Shown here one piece after another: positions 1 through 8,318 of a stretch of DNA of 64,000 nucleotides. A program made the position numbers and the translations under genes. The DNA lies in the NCBI GenBank assembly GCA_014762635.1, contig JABURR010000098.1:124001-188000 (forward strand), given 5' to 3'. A model generated the notes under the pieces. It did not search any database and was not told the DNA's origin. It saw only the letters and a program-made list of their open reading frames with translations. Numbering within the stretch: the stretch's first letter is position 1; each line of letters opens with the position of its first letter. Source of the stretch: Paracoccaceae bacterium (GTDB lineage Bacteria; Pseudomonadota; Alphaproteobacteria; Rhodobacterales; Rhodobacteraceae).

Positions 1-436
1 CGCCCATGAAGGCCGTGGGCGACCAGCCCTCCCAAGCGCCGGACTGCATATGGGCCAGCCCCTCGGGGATGCGGCGGGTGACGGCAAGGATCAGCGCCAG
101 GGTCATGTCGGCGGTGTCATCGGTGATCACACCGGGCGTGTTCGACACAAGGATCCCGCGCTGCCGGGCCGTGGACACATCCACATGGTCGACCCCCGCA
201 CTGTAGCAGGCGATGAGCTTCAGCTTCTCCCCCGCCTGTGCCAGAAGCGCCTGGTCGATCTGGTCGGTCACGCAGGGCACCAGAACGTCGGCGGTCCGCA
301 CCGCCGCCGCCAGTTCCTCGCGCGACATCTTGTGATCGTCCTCGTTGAGGGTCACGTCGAACAGTTCCTTCATCCGCGTCTCGACCACTTCGGGCAGGCG
401 TCGCGTGACGACAACACTCAGACGGGACGCTGGCAT
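1..436 (-). CDS. 2-hydroxyacid dehydrogenase, glyoxylate reductase type (partial, C-terminus beyond left edge)
   Basis: The leftward frame opens with ATG at 436 (MPASRLSVVVTRRLPEVVET) and stays open to the window edge, so about 145 N-terminal residues are present. They match the N-terminal substrate-binding lobe of D-isomer-specific 2-hydroxyacid dehydrogenases: an early V-V-V-T-R-R strand, the segment LKLIACYSAGVDHVD with the substrate-contacting SAGVDH motif, and GILVSNTPGVITDDTADM, which contacts substrate and enters the NAD-binding domain. The family reduces glyoxylate or hydroxypyruvate with NAD(P)H in the cytosol. The Rossmann domain and catalytic Arg/Glu/His lie outside the window, so substrate choice cannot be judged. 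It diverges from the SH3-domain gene, with 135 bp between the starts. Confidence 0.9.
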   Translation of the reverse strand, partial: MPASRLSVVVTRRLPEVVETRMKELFDVTLNEDDHKMSREELAAAVRTADVLVPCVTDQIDQALLAQAGEKLKLIACYSAGVDHVDVSTARQRGILVSNTPGVITDDTADMTLALILAVTRRIPEGLAHMQSGAWEGWSPTAFMG

Positions 437-571
437 GAACTGTCTCTCCCTCTTCCCTTGCAAGGTTCCTGCTGGCAAAGTGGCAAGGAACCGGGGCAGG
501 CACAAGCAGAAGCCGCAAACCCGGACCAATTGGCGCGGCAAGGGGCCGCCGGGCAAAACGGGCAGACAGGT

Positions 572-1069
572 ATGCGGCGGAGTCTTCAGGCTGTTTTCGG
601 CGTGTTTCTGATCCTTGCGGGATCGCTCGCCTCCGCGCAGGAGCGCGGTCCGGTCACCAACCTTCCCCTGCCCCGTTTCGTCTCGCTCAAGGTCGGCGAA
701 GGCAACGTGCGGCGGGGCCCGTCACTGACCCACCGGATCGACTGGGTCTTCACCCGTCGCGACATGCCGCTGGAGGTGATCGCCGAATACGGCCACTGGC
801 GGCGGGTGCGCGACCGCGACGGCGCGGGCGGATGGGTGCATTACTCGCTGCTGTCCGGCATCCGCACGGTGATCGTCGAAGAAGACATGACCCCCATGTA
901 CCAGCGCCCCGACCCCGACAGTGCCGTCAACGCCCGGGCCGAGGCCGGGGTGATCGCGCGGCTGGGCGAATGCGGGGCCGCGTTCTGCCGGATCAGCGCA
1001 GACGGACAGCGCGGCTGGGCCCCGAAATCCGCCCTCTGGGGTGTGGCCCCCGGCGAGATCCGCGACTAG
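572..1069 (+). CDS. Exported SH3-domain protein
   Basis: This 165-residue protein begins with a typical signal peptide (MRRSLQAVFGVFLILAGSLA, cleavage probably after SASA near residue 24). The mature part carries a bacterial SH3-like domain of the COG3807 type: RFVSLKVGEGNVRRGPS is the canonical V-N-V-R-x-G-P-S entry, followed by LEVIAEYGHWRRVRD and GWVHYSLLSG. A second, weaker copy follows (GVIARLGECGAAFCRISADG, then GWAPKSALWGV). Such proteins are periplasmic and thought to bind peptidoglycan or peptides; no enzymatic residues are expected. I chose the ATG at 572 because the frame upstream reads as antisense of the neighbouring dehydrogenase and gives no signal peptide. Two cysteines in the second repeat could form a disulfide. 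Confidence 0.85.
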   Translation: MRRSLQAVFGVFLILAGSLASAQERGPVTNLPLPRFVSLKVGEGNVRRGPSLTHRIDWVFTRRDMPLEVIAEYGHWRRVRDRDGAGGWVHYSLLSGIRTVIVEEDMTPMYQRPDPDSAVNARAEAGVIARLGECGAAFCRISADGQRGWAPKSALWGVAPGEIRD

Positions 1070-1100
1070 AAAGGCCGGGTTTCCAGACCCGGAGCCTCAT

Positions 1101-2015
1101 TTGACCGACCCGAAATCCATTCGCCTGAACCTCTCCGCCGGGATCCTGTCGGTTTCGGTGGCGCTTGTTCTTGTGTTGGCCAAGCTCTGGGCGCTTTCGG
1201 CCACGGGGGCGCTGTCGATCGCAGCCTCGCTGGCGGACAGCGCGATGGACCTGATGATCTCGCTCGCCGGTCTGGCGGCGATTGCCTACGCGGCCCGCCC
1301 GCCGGACGAGGATCACGCCTTCGGCCATTCCTCGGCCGAGGATCTGGCCGCGCTGGGGCAGAGCATCTTCATCCTGGTGATGTCGGGCGTGATCGGCTGG
1401 GCCGCGGTGGCGCGGCTTCTGGCCGACGATCCCGAACCACTGATGGCCGAAGGACCCGGCATCGCGGTCATGGTCTTCTCGATCCTGCTCACCGGCGCAC
1501 TGATCCTCTGGCAACGTCGGGTTGCGGCGCGCACCGGCTCGCGCGTGGTGGCGGCGGACTCGCTACACTACTTGGGCGACCTCCTGCCCAATATCGGGGC
1601 AATCCTCGCGCTCTGGGCCTCGGCCGCGCTGGGGCTGTCGCAGATCGACAGCGCCGTGGCGCTTGGCGCGGCGGCGATGCTGGCGGTGGGCGCGTTGCGC
1701 ATCGGCAAGGGCGCGTGGGATGCGCTGATGGACCGCGCCGCTGACGCCGAGATGATCGAGGGCATCGAGCGTATCGCGGGCGATTTCCCCGGCGTCCACG
1801 GCTTCCATGACCTCAAGACCCGCACGGCAGGCAGCCGCGTCTTCGTGAACCTGCATATCGAACTGGACGGCAGCCAGACCCTGGACGAGGCCCACGCCAT
1901 CGGTGCGGCCCTGCGCCGGGCGATCCTGCACGAGTACCCGCAAGCCGACGTGATCATCCACAAGGACCCGGTGGGCGTGACCCCGCATCCCGACGACCCG
2001 ACCGCGCGGCGCTAG
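1101..2015 (+). CDS. Cation diffusion facilitator family transporter (FieF-like)
   Basis: About 304 residues, six predicted membrane segments and a cytosolic C-terminal domain, as in FieF/YiiP-type metal-proton antiporters that export Zn(II), Fe(II) or Cd(II). The tetrahedral transport site is visible: ADSAMD in TM2 (DxxxD type) and HYLGD in TM5 (HxxxD type). The HAFGH loop motif after TM2 is the family's HPFGH element. The C-terminal domain (VHGFHDLKTRTAGSRVFVNLHIELD) matches the regulatory dimerisation domain. The start is best placed at TTG 1101, preceded by GGAG at 1091-1094; no ATG fits upstream without entering the previous gene. Its TAG stop shares the tetranucleotide CTAG (2012-2015) with the stop of the convergent permease gene. 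Confidence 0.88.
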   Translation: MTDPKSIRLNLSAGILSVSVALVLVLAKLWALSATGALSIAASLADSAMDLMISLAGLAAIAYAARPPDEDHAFGHSSAEDLAALGQSIFILVMSGVIGWAAVARLLADDPEPLMAEGPGIAVMVFSILLTGALILWQRRVAARTGSRVVAADSLHYLGDLLPNIGAILALWASAALGLSQIDSAVALGAAAMLAVGALRIGKGAWDALMDRAADAEMIEGIERIAGDFPGVHGFHDLKTRTAGSRVFVNLHIELDGSQTLDEAHAIGAALRRAILHEYPQADVIIHKDPVGVTPHPDDPTARR

Positions 2016-2929
2016 CCCTTCGTCGCGGGCACGCTCGGGGTGATGGCGCGGCGCTTCAGCATCGCCTCGCGCCAGGTGATGAAGCTGACCGCCCCGATGA
2101 TGATCGCGCCACCGAAGACGACCCAGATGTCGATCGGCTCCCCGAAGACCAGCGCGCCCAGCGTCATCGCCCAGACAAGCTGCAGGAAGGTCACCGGCTG
2201 GGTGACCGTCACCGGCGCCGAGGCCAGCGCCAGCGTCATCGTGTAATGCCCGGCCGTGGCGAAACAGGCGACAAGGAACATCCAGCCCAGATCCTCAAGG
2301 CTCGGCGGGACCCAGACCGCCCAGGCAAAAGGCGCCAGCCCGATCGTCACGGTGATCGAGAGCATGGCGACGACGACGGCGGGGTGGGACTGGTCGGACA
2401 TGACCTTGGCGATGAGGTAGGAGCCGCCGAACAGCAGCGCGTTCCCCAGCATCGCGAAATGACCCGGCGACAGCTCGCGGAAGCCCGGGCGCAGGATCAC
2501 CAACGCCCCCACCAGCGCCACGCAGATCGCCAGGATCCGCCGCAGCGCCACCTTCTCGCCCAGCAGGAAAATCGCGCCGATGGTGACGTAGATCGGGTTG
2601 AGATAGGCCAGAGAGGTGACCTCGGCCATGGTGATCCGGGTCATGGCATAGAACCACAGGATCACCCCGAGAGCATGGGCTACCCCCCTGATTCCATAAA
2701 GGAAAAGGATCTTCCGCGTGAACCGCGCCGCCATCAGCGGGCGGGCCATCGGGATCAGGAACACCAGCCCCAGCAGGTATCGCAAGAAGGCCGACTCGGC
2801 GGCCGGAAGGCCGCTGCCCACATGCTTCACGATGGCGGTGACGGCCACGAAATTCGCCCCCGTGAGCAGCATCCACAGGACGCCTGCAACGGGCCGGGAC
2901 TCGGCCGTGATGGGGGCAGACTGTGCCAT
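2012..2929 (-). CDS. DMT-superfamily permease (EamA domain)
   Basis: A 305-residue integral membrane protein with about ten hydrophobic segments in two EamA halves. Family hallmarks are seen at residues 60-140 (FLRYLLGLVFLIPM, then ITMAEVTSLAYLNPIYVTIG and FLLGEK) and in the second half (VTQPVTFLQLVWAMTLGALVFGEP). EamA proteins export metabolites such as amino acids, but the substrate cannot be predicted from sequence. ATG 2929 (MAQSAPIT) is preferred over an in-frame start ten codons upstream. The gene converges on the cation transporter with a 4-bp stop-stop overlap. Confidence 0.85.
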   Translation of the reverse strand: MAQSAPITAESRPVAGVLWMLLTGANFVAVTAIVKHVGSGLPAAESAFLRYLLGLVFLIPMARPLMAARFTRKILFLYGIRGVAHALGVILWFYAMTRITMAEVTSLAYLNPIYVTIGAIFLLGEKVALRRILAICVALVGALVILRPGFRELSPGHFAMLGNALLFGGSYLIAKVMSDQSHPAVVVAMLSITVTIGLAPFAWAVWVPPSLEDLGWMFLVACFATAGHYTMTLALASAPVTVTQPVTFLQLVWAMTLGALVFGEPIDIWVVFGGAIIIGAVSFITWREAMLKRRAITPSVPATKG

Positions 2930-2983
2930 GGCGCCTAGCCATGACCGAGCCCGCACCAAAGGGCAAGACCCGCGAAAACCACT

Positions 2984-3027
2984 ATCGGAATTTCATCGGA
3001 ATACTATCGGACTTTTATCGGACTTTT
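2984..3027. repeat. Four tandem copies of an 11-bp unit (ATCGGACTTTT type)
   Basis: Four consecutive 11-bp units are seen: ATCGGAATTTC, ATCGGAATACT, ATCGGACTTTT and ATCGGACTTTT. A second array, also of exactly four units, is at 47686-47729. The period is close to one helical turn, so each copy would present the same face of the DNA. This array sits 55-98 bp upstream of the EamA permease start. Function unknown. Confidence 0.85.
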
Positions 3028-3153
3028 GGTCTCGGCCACAGCTCCGCAAGCCGGGCATTGCGCGGGGACCTTGGGGCGCATCCGCCCGCACGCATGGTTA
3101 CATGGCGACCTGTTGCGGTAGGGATGGGAAAGGTCCGCTCTGCGGGACTTTTC

Positions 3154-3206
3154 GGATGTCCGGCCTGACGTTGCCGACTGATACTATCGGCCCTCTCCGG
3201 ACATCC
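3154..3206. repeat. Inverted repeat with 10-bp perfect arms
   Basis: GGATGTCCGG (3154-3163) and CCGGACATCC (3197-3206) are perfect reverse complements separated by 33 bases. A shorter inner GCCGA / TCGGC pair lies inside. It could form an extended cruciform or RNA hairpin. It is about 100 bp beyond the end of the hydrolase gene and is not followed by a T-run, so it is not a standard terminator. Confidence 0.6.
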
Positions 3207-3308
3207 AATGGGCTCCGCTTTCGCTGCGGTGCGGCCCGTCGATCCTGACTTTCGCTGCACCCCCCAACCCGGGTGCTTGGAACCGAAGCCCACCGAGGTC
3301 GCAGTGCT

Positions 3309-4223
3309 TCAGTCCAGCACGGATAGAAACCCGGCGACTATCTCAGCCATACGCTGAGGATTTCGCATCGGAATGCCGTGACCCGCACCGCCGATCCGGA
3401 TGGTGGTTGCGTTCGCGAGGCAAGCTGTCACCTGGTCCGACATCATTGCCGTATCGACATGCGTATTGGATCCCTGGATGACCAGGGTCGGAATCGTGAT
3501 GTCGGCGAGGTCCGCGCATTCCACGGACAGCGGCACCATCGATCCGTAGGCTGGGATCGTCCGGCTGTTGTCGCGCCAGATTTTCGGCCAGGGGGCGGGT
3601 GCATCTGACGCTGTCCCAGCTTCGATGGCGAAGGCGCCCTCCATGAAGCGCATGGCCGCGCCCTCGAGGTCACCCTTCCGGGCGATGGCGGCAGCAGGTG
3701 CGAACATGGTGCGCACCTTTTCCATGCGGGCGCGCTCGCCGCCTGGGATCTCTTTCAGCAGCGGGAACAGGATCGGTTCATAGTGGATGGCCGCACGGAA
3801 CAGGTCAGGACGCCGACGGATGGCATGCAGGCCGATTTCGCCGCCGTAGGACCATGTCACCACTGTCGCGGGCGTTTCACCTTCGACCGTTTCGGCCAGC
3901 CGGATCAGATCGGCGACATGCGTTTCGCGCGTAAAATCCCCGGGCTTGCCGAGCGGTCCCTCGCCGGCACCGAAATGGCGTTGCGTGTAGGTGATGAGAA
4001 GGTGGTCCGGCATGGAGCGCGCCAAAGGGTCGATGACCGCGTCCCAGGCGCGAAGGTCCGACAAGGCCCCGTGGACGAAGATCACGGGTGGGCCGTTTCC
4101 CTCCATGCGAACCGCGACGGATCGGCCATCGATGTCCAGGGTTTCGGCATCGGCAGCGAATGCGCAGAGAGCGATCAGTGTGGCCCGCACAAAGTTGCGC
4201 CTCAGGTATTTGAAATGGGTCAT
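3309..4223 (-). CDS. Exported alpha/beta hydrolase
   Basis: A 304-residue protein with a signal peptide (basic MTHFKYLRRNFVR, hydrophobic ATLIALCAFA, then ADA). The mature part has the alpha/beta-hydrolase fold: oxyanion-side VIFVHGALSD, nucleophile elbow VTWSYGGE (Ser in a TxSxG variant of GxSxG), and a C-terminal GGAGHGIPM supplying the catalytic His; VIQGSNTHVD is the usual strand before the acidic residue. Substrate unknown; relatives are esterases, haloperoxidase-like proteins or lactonases. ATG 4223 is preceded by GAGGAGACCGGA, a good ribosome-binding site. It runs divergently from the CadC-like regulator, with a small gene between, so the three may form one regulatory unit (inference). 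Confidence 0.82.
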   Translation of the reverse strand: MTHFKYLRRNFVRATLIALCAFAADAETLDIDGRSVAVRMEGNGPPVIFVHGALSDLRAWDAVIDPLARSMPDHLLITYTQRHFGAGEGPLGKPGDFTRETHVADLIRLAETVEGETPATVVTWSYGGEIGLHAIRRRPDLFRAAIHYEPILFPLLKEIPGGERARMEKVRTMFAPAAAIARKGDLEGAAMRFMEGAFAIEAGTASDAPAPWPKIWRDNSRTIPAYGSMVPLSVECADLADITIPTLVIQGSNTHVDTAMMSDQVTACLANATTIRIGGAGHGIPMRNPQRMAEIVAGFLSVLD

Positions 4224-4274
4224 TCCGGTCTCCTCGAGGTGTTGACGTGAAAAGAGAAGGCTCGCGCGGTGGGC

Positions 4275-4478
4275 TCAGCTGTCCCGTTCGGCGAAGGATA
4301 CCGTCCGGCAGCGCCATGTCCGGATCCGCTCGTTGGGATGCGTCTCCACCCACTTTGCCAGCCCGGGCTGCGCGCCCATCAGGCACTGCATTGGGGTCTT
4401 ATCCGTGAAGATGAGACTACGCTCGTGGCACTCCTCCGGCGAACCGGCAAGGCAAGCAACAAACAGAAGTTCGATCAT
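4275..4478 (-). CDS. Small conserved-type hypothetical protein
   Basis: A 67-residue protein starting at ATG 4478 (MIELLFVACLAGSPEECHER). It has a short hydrophobic N-terminus that may be a signal peptide and four cysteines spread across the chain (CLAG, EECHER, QCLMG, WRCRTV), suggesting two disulfides in the periplasm. I recall similar short proteins of unknown function in Rhodobacterales but cannot name a family. The upstream in-frame ATG at 4604 would give 109 residues but adds a charged stretch without protein character. It precedes the hydrolase gene on the same strand with a 51-bp gap, so the two may be co-transcribed. Confidence 0.6.
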   Translation of the reverse strand: MIELLFVACLAGSPEECHERSLIFTDKTPMQCLMGAQPGLAKWVETHPNERIRTWRCRTVSFAERDS

Positions 4479-4609
4479 GAGACTGCTCCGACAATCTGTC
4501 TTGGGAACGTGCCAATCCTTGTCCGGGCGCCGCCTTTCATGTCCTGAAGTTCTTCCGAAAACCGTGCGAATTTGGTCGGAAACTATTCTGTCCAACACGC
4601 GCATGCCCT

Positions 4610-6253
4610 ATGATCGGAAGGAGCACAGGTCGAGCTGGCGAATCGATGCAACTTCAGGAGACCCCAGACCGAGCGGGCCGCCTCATCGGAATCGGGCGAT
4701 GCAGGTTCGATCCGAAGGACGGCGTGGTCATCGGACCAAATGCCGGGTGCGTCACCATTCGGCCTCAGACAGCGCGTGTGCTCCGCAAGCTGTTGGCAAG
4801 CCGGGGAGAAGTTGTCTCGCGTGACCGGATCCTTTCGGATGTGTGGCCGGACACCCACGTCACCGACGACAGCGTGACCCAGTGTATCCGCGAAATCCGT
4901 TCCGCGCTTGGCGAAGACGGCCACCGGCTGTTGCGGACCTTGCCGAAACGGGGATATCTGCTCGAACGCGACGAAGCGGCTTGGCCACGACCTTCAGTTA
5001 CGCGCCGGTTTCGCGCACCTGCCATTTTGCTTCTTGGTTTGATCACTGCCGCAGGCGTTGCGGTTGTCCTGGATTGGAACCAGCGACCGGTCGAGGCCGG
5101 TCGTCCGCACGTGATCGTGCAGCCCTTCGAAGACGTCTATCAGACCGACAAGTGGTCTCGGGTCGGCGCCGGCTTGGCCGATGAACTGTCGGCTGCCCTT
5201 GCAAGGAGTGCTTCGGTCGATGTGCGGCGGCCGGACACACGCTCGGCGAACGACCCGGGCTCCGACGGATATGTCCTGGATGGCACGATCTCGGCCGGGT
5301 CGGGCTCGGTTCGACTGACCGCGAAGCTGACGGAAGAAGAGACCGGACAGATCCTCTGGTCCGATGTCTGGAACGGCGCCGAGAAAGAGATCTTCGACAT
5401 GCAGTCGTCCCTTCTCGAGAAGGTCGAGGCGACGGTGACCCCGGGCTGGACCGGCGTCATCCCGCAGAAGCGAATGGCCGGGTTCGACGGCATGACCCGG
5501 GATGTCGGCGCCTACGATCTGTTTCTCCGGGCCATCGAGCAGAAACATCAGTTCACTCCGGCGGCCCTGGCCCAGTCGCAGCGTTATCTCGAACAATCCC
5601 TCGCGCTCGACGGGGATTTCGCGCGGGCCTGGACCGCCCTTGCGATCGTTCACCTTCTGCAAATGGAGCACGCCTCCTCCCGGTCGGACTTCGAGGCGCA
5701 TCTGGCCCGGCGCATCGACGCCACGCGCCGGGCAATGGAGCTCGCTCCGAACGACCCGGAGACGCTGATCCAGTCGACGTTCCTGCTCGGCCGTGAGAAG
5801 GATCACGTTGCGGCGGAAGCGGCCCTGCGGCGTGCTGTGGAGTTGGGATGGAACAATCCCGACATCCTGGCGCAGGCAGCCTGGGGCGGGTCACGGCGCG
5901 TGCCGGTCGGCGAGGATGCCATCCACTGGGCGCGGCGAGCAATGGACCTGAACCCCTTCCCTCCGCCCTGGTATCATGCCGGACTTGCAACGGCGGCCTT
6001 CTACGCCGGCGACTACGAGCTTGCCGCCAAGGCCTACGCCAAGGCTCCGCCAGTGACCGAAGTGCTCTACCGCCGCGCGGCGACCGAAGGGTATCTGGGG
6101 CACCTGGACACAGCGCGATTGCATTTGTCACAATCGCTGTCCGGACTTCCGGAAGGTATGACGATCCGCGAACTGGAGGCCGCGGACGGGAACACCTATC
6201 CGCCTTATGTCGAAATGCTGGGATCGCTTCTCGAAAAGATCGGCGATGCGTAG
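4610..6253 (+). CDS. CadC-like membrane-anchored winged-helix regulator with TPR-type periplasmic domain
   Basis: A 547-residue protein in three parts. Residues about 48-118 are an OmpR/CadC-type winged helix (RPQTARVLRKLLASRGEVVS, DDSVTQCIREIRSALG, LLRTLPKRGYLL). Residues about 137-155 (APAILLLGLITAAGVAVVL) are one transmembrane helix. The rest is periplasmic: a strand-rich segment starting HVIVQPFED, then helical repeats of TPR character (ALAQSQRYLEQSLALDGDFA, ATRRAMELAPNDPE, EAALRRAVELGWNNPD). Relatives sense extracytoplasmic signals and bind DNA from the membrane without phosphorylation. The start is uncertain: ATG 4610 is taken, but ATG 4646 is possible and neither has an ideal ribosome-binding site. 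Likely targets are the divergent hydrolase and small gene (inference). Confidence 0.85.
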   Translation: MIGRSTGRAGESMQLQETPDRAGRLIGIGRCRFDPKDGVVIGPNAGCVTIRPQTARVLRKLLASRGEVVSRDRILSDVWPDTHVTDDSVTQCIREIRSALGEDGHRLLRTLPKRGYLLERDEAAWPRPSVTRRFRAPAILLLGLITAAGVAVVLDWNQRPVEAGRPHVIVQPFEDVYQTDKWSRVGAGLADELSAALARSASVDVRRPDTRSANDPGSDGYVLDGTISAGSGSVRLTAKLTEEETGQILWSDVWNGAEKEIFDMQSSLLEKVEATVTPGWTGVIPQKRMAGFDGMTRDVGAYDLFLRAIEQKHQFTPAALAQSQRYLEQSLALDGDFARAWTALAIVHLLQMEHASSRSDFEAHLARRIDATRRAMELAPNDPETLIQSTFLLGREKDHVAAEAALRRAVELGWNNPDILAQAAWGGSRRVPVGEDAIHWARRAMDLNPFPPPWYHAGLATAAFYAGDYELAAKAYAKAPPVTEVLYRRAATEGYLGHLDTARLHLSQSLSGLPEGMTIRELEAADGNTYPPYVEMLGSLLEKIGDA

Positions 6254-6534
6254 AGCGGCATACGAGAAAGCACGCTTACGTTCACACCATTGCCGATTGA
6301 GGCAGCCTCCGTGCTGAACGACAGTCCGTCACAGGTGTCCACTTAATTGCAAGGAGCCTTGCCGAGGTGTGGGACCAAAGCCGTGAAGTAGTTGGGTTTC
6401 GACGTAGAAACGGCCCAGAGCCGACCTTCAACATTCTTGCGGCGAACGGCAGCTTCGAGCCCAAAGTACTAAATGCTGCGGGCCCGACCAATGGCGGCTA
6501 TGCAACTTGACACAACGCGCATAGAGTCGCTTGC
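6254..6534. other. Intergenic region with dispersed-repeat copy
   Basis: No gene is apparent. The segment 6435-6453 (TCTTGCGGCGAACGGCAGC) recurs with one mismatch at 7108-7126, on the other side of the GNAT gene. The following bases (TTCGAGCCCAAAGTACTAAATGCTGC) belong, from memory, to a family of intergenic repeats common in Rhodobacterales. Confidence 0.5.
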
Positions 6535-7020
6535 ATGAGAAAAATCCGAAATGCCCAACAATCTGACGCACTGCGATGCTTTGAGATCGAAACTGCTGCC
6601 TATGAAGGCGACGAAGCAGCAACTTTCGAAAAGATATCCAAGAGGATCGAGGTCTATCCCGATGGTTTCCTCATTCTTGAGGAACAAGGCGAGATCGTTG
6701 GCTTTATCAATTGCGGATGCGCTTATGAAGTCGAAATGTCCGACGAGGAGTTCAAGGAGCTTGTGGGGCATGACCCCGACGCACCAAATGTCGTTATTAT
6801 GTCTGTCGTCGTTGATCCTGCGCATCAGGGAACAGGCCTATCGCGGGAATTGATGACTGAATTCGTGGACCGCATGATAAGTATGGGCAAATCCGCGATC
6901 TATCTTATGTGTAAAGAGCATCACGTTCCGCTTTATCAGAGATTGGGCTACAGCTATCTTCAACCATCGACCTCTGATCATGGAGGAATGACTTGGCATG
7001 AAATGTCCAAGCAACTTTGA
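6535..7020 (+). CDS. GNAT family N-acetyltransferase
   Basis: A 161-residue GCN5-related acetyltransferase. The acetyl-CoA pyrophosphate-binding motif is VVVDPAHQGTGLSRELM (Q-x-x-G-x-G/A form), preceded by strand four (VVIMSVVVD) and followed by SAIYLMCKEHHVPLYQRLGY, the usual C-terminal element with the FY-x-x-x-GF-like turn. The acceptor cannot be inferred; similar proteins acetylate small amines or N-termini. The gene is visibly AT-richer than its neighbours and uses codons such as AAA, ATA and TTT more often, so recent acquisition is likely. It stands alone between copies of an intergenic repeat. Confidence 0.85.
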   Translation: MRKIRNAQQSDALRCFEIETAAYEGDEAATFEKISKRIEVYPDGFLILEEQGEIVGFINCGCAYEVEMSDEEFKELVGHDPDAPNVVIMSVVVDPAHQGTGLSRELMTEFVDRMISMGKSAIYLMCKEHHVPLYQRLGYSYLQPSTSDHGGMTWHEMSKQL

Positions 7021-7444
7021 ACCGTCTATTGGGCGAGCCATGGTAAGCTGACATTGGAGCAGCCGCAGCGAAAGTCCGCTTCGTCCCGCAATCCAGACGT
7101 TCGCAACTCTTGCAGCGAACGGCAGCAAACCGCCCCTTGCGAATGGTGCTGCGCCGCTGCGCAATGACGAGATTGGGCTCTGAGCGGACATCCGTTGAGC
7201 CTGAATACAAGGGTCGCCTCTGGAGGATACGTCCCGCGAAGAGGACAAAGGCGCGCAGGGATCGCTGGATTTTTTGGGGTCGGCACGAACACCTGAGGGC
7301 AGCGCCCGGCCCGAGGGCGGGAAGCGAAGCGCCCGTCGTCGCACCAAAGGTGCGCCGCCTAAAGGAGCGCGCCTTTGGCGAGACGGGGCGGGGCGGGCGC
7401 TGCCCGTCGTGCCGCCGGGCGGAAGGTGTGTAGCGGACCCCGCC
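7021..7444. other. 424-bp gene-free stretch of repeats
   Basis: The first 180 bp (about 7045-7200) is a dispersed-repeat-like sequence, with TCTTGCAGCGAACGGCAGC (7108-7126) matching the copy at 6435-6453. From about 7300 to 7430 the sequence is very GC-rich and full of short inverted repeats (for example GCACC-AAA-GGTGC near 7342). These could end transcription of the leftward yebC. No coding frame is convincing. Confidence 0.55.
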
Positions 7445-8185
7445 TTACAGCGCGGCCATCACCTCGTCTGAGATGTCGAAGTTGGCGGTGACGTTCTGCA
7501 CGTCGTCGTCGTCTTCCAGCGCCTCGATCAGCTTCATCAGCTTCTGCGCGTCCTCGAGGCCGAGGTCGGTACGGGTCTGGGGCCGCCAGACAAGCTTGGT
7601 GGAGTCGGATTCGCCCAGTTCCGCCTCGAGCGCGTTGGAGACCTCGTTCAGATCGGTGTCCGCGCAATAGATGTAATGGCCGTCCTCGTCGCTTTCGACA
7701 TCCTCGGCGCCGGCCTCGATGGCGGCCATCATCACGTCATCGGCAGAGCCTGCCGAGGCGGGGTAGCTCACAAGGCCCTTGCGGTCGAACATGAAAGAGA
7801 CCGAGCCGGTCTCACCGAGGTTGCCGCCGTGCTTGCCGAAGGTGGAGCGCACGTTCGAGGCGGTGCGGTTGCGATTGTCGGTCATCGCCTCGACGATGAC
7901 CGCCACGCCGTTGGGGCCGTAGCCCTCGTAGCGGATTTCCTCGTAATTCTCGGCGTCGCCGCCCTGGGACTTCTTGATCGCGCGTTCGATCACGTCCTTG
8001 GGGACCGAGTTCGACTTGGCTTCCTTCACCGCGAGGCGCAGACGCGGGTTCTTTTCCGGGTCCGGATCGCCCATCTTGGCGGCGACGGTGATTTCCTTCG
8101 CGAGTTTCGAGAAGAGCTTGGAGCGCGCCGCATCCTGCCGGCCTTTGCGGTGCTGGATGTTCGCCCATTTGGAATGGCCTGCCAT
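7445..8185 (-). CDS. yebC: YebC/PmpR family protein (translation/transcription regulator)
   Basis: 246 residues, the usual length of the YebC family, starting with the hallmark [19 protein letters not shown]. Other signatures are [37 protein letters not shown] (the most conserved block) and [19 protein letters not shown]. Family members were described as DNA-binding regulators (PmpR), and bacterial YebC has more recently been linked to translation through proline-rich stretches, like mitochondrial TACO1. The start at 8185 is fixed by the MAGHSKW motif; an upstream extension in frame lacks family similarity. It diverges from the SLC13 permease with 133 bp between. Confidence 0.95.
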   Translation of the reverse strand: MAGHSKWANIQHRKGRQDAARSKLFSKLAKEITVAAKMGDPDPEKNPRLRLAVKEAKSNSVPKDVIERAIKKSQGGDAENYEEIRYEGYGPNGVAVIVEAMTDNRNRTASNVRSTFGKHGGNLGETGSVSFMFDRKGLVSYPASAGSADDVMMAAIEAGAEDVESDEDGHYIYCADTDLNEVSNALEAELGESDSTKLVWRPQTRTDLGLEDAQKLMKLIEALEDDDDVQNVTANFDISDEVMAAL

Positions 8186-8318
8186 GACCCCGGTCCTGTT
8201 CCTGATATCAGATTTCGCGCCTCTATATGGCAGGAGGGCGCCTTGCTGCAAGACATGCCGGGCATTGCACGTGGACGCGGGATCGGTTTGGCTGTGCACA
8301 AGGCAAAGGGGGCAGCGC

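Larger units (their letters stand above)
2930..3308. other. 379-bp gene-free stretch with tandem and inverted repeats
   Basis: Between the EamA permease start and the end of the leftward hydrolase gene I find no frame with protein character. The stretch holds a four-unit 11-bp tandem array (2984-3027) and a long inverted repeat (3154-3206), both listed separately. The remainder, around 3210-3260, is GC-rich (CCGCTTTCGCTGCGG) and resembles dispersed intergenic repeats I associate with Rhodobacterales. The promoter of the EamA gene must also lie here, just right of 2929. Confidence 0.6.

Noticed and set aside
2984-3027. Possible CRISPR-like array
   Set aside because: Units are 11 bp, directly adjacent without spacers, and no cas gene is present.
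7021-7220. Small open frames in the repeat after the GNAT gene
   Set aside because: They have no ribosome-binding site or protein character and follow the dispersed repeat sequence.
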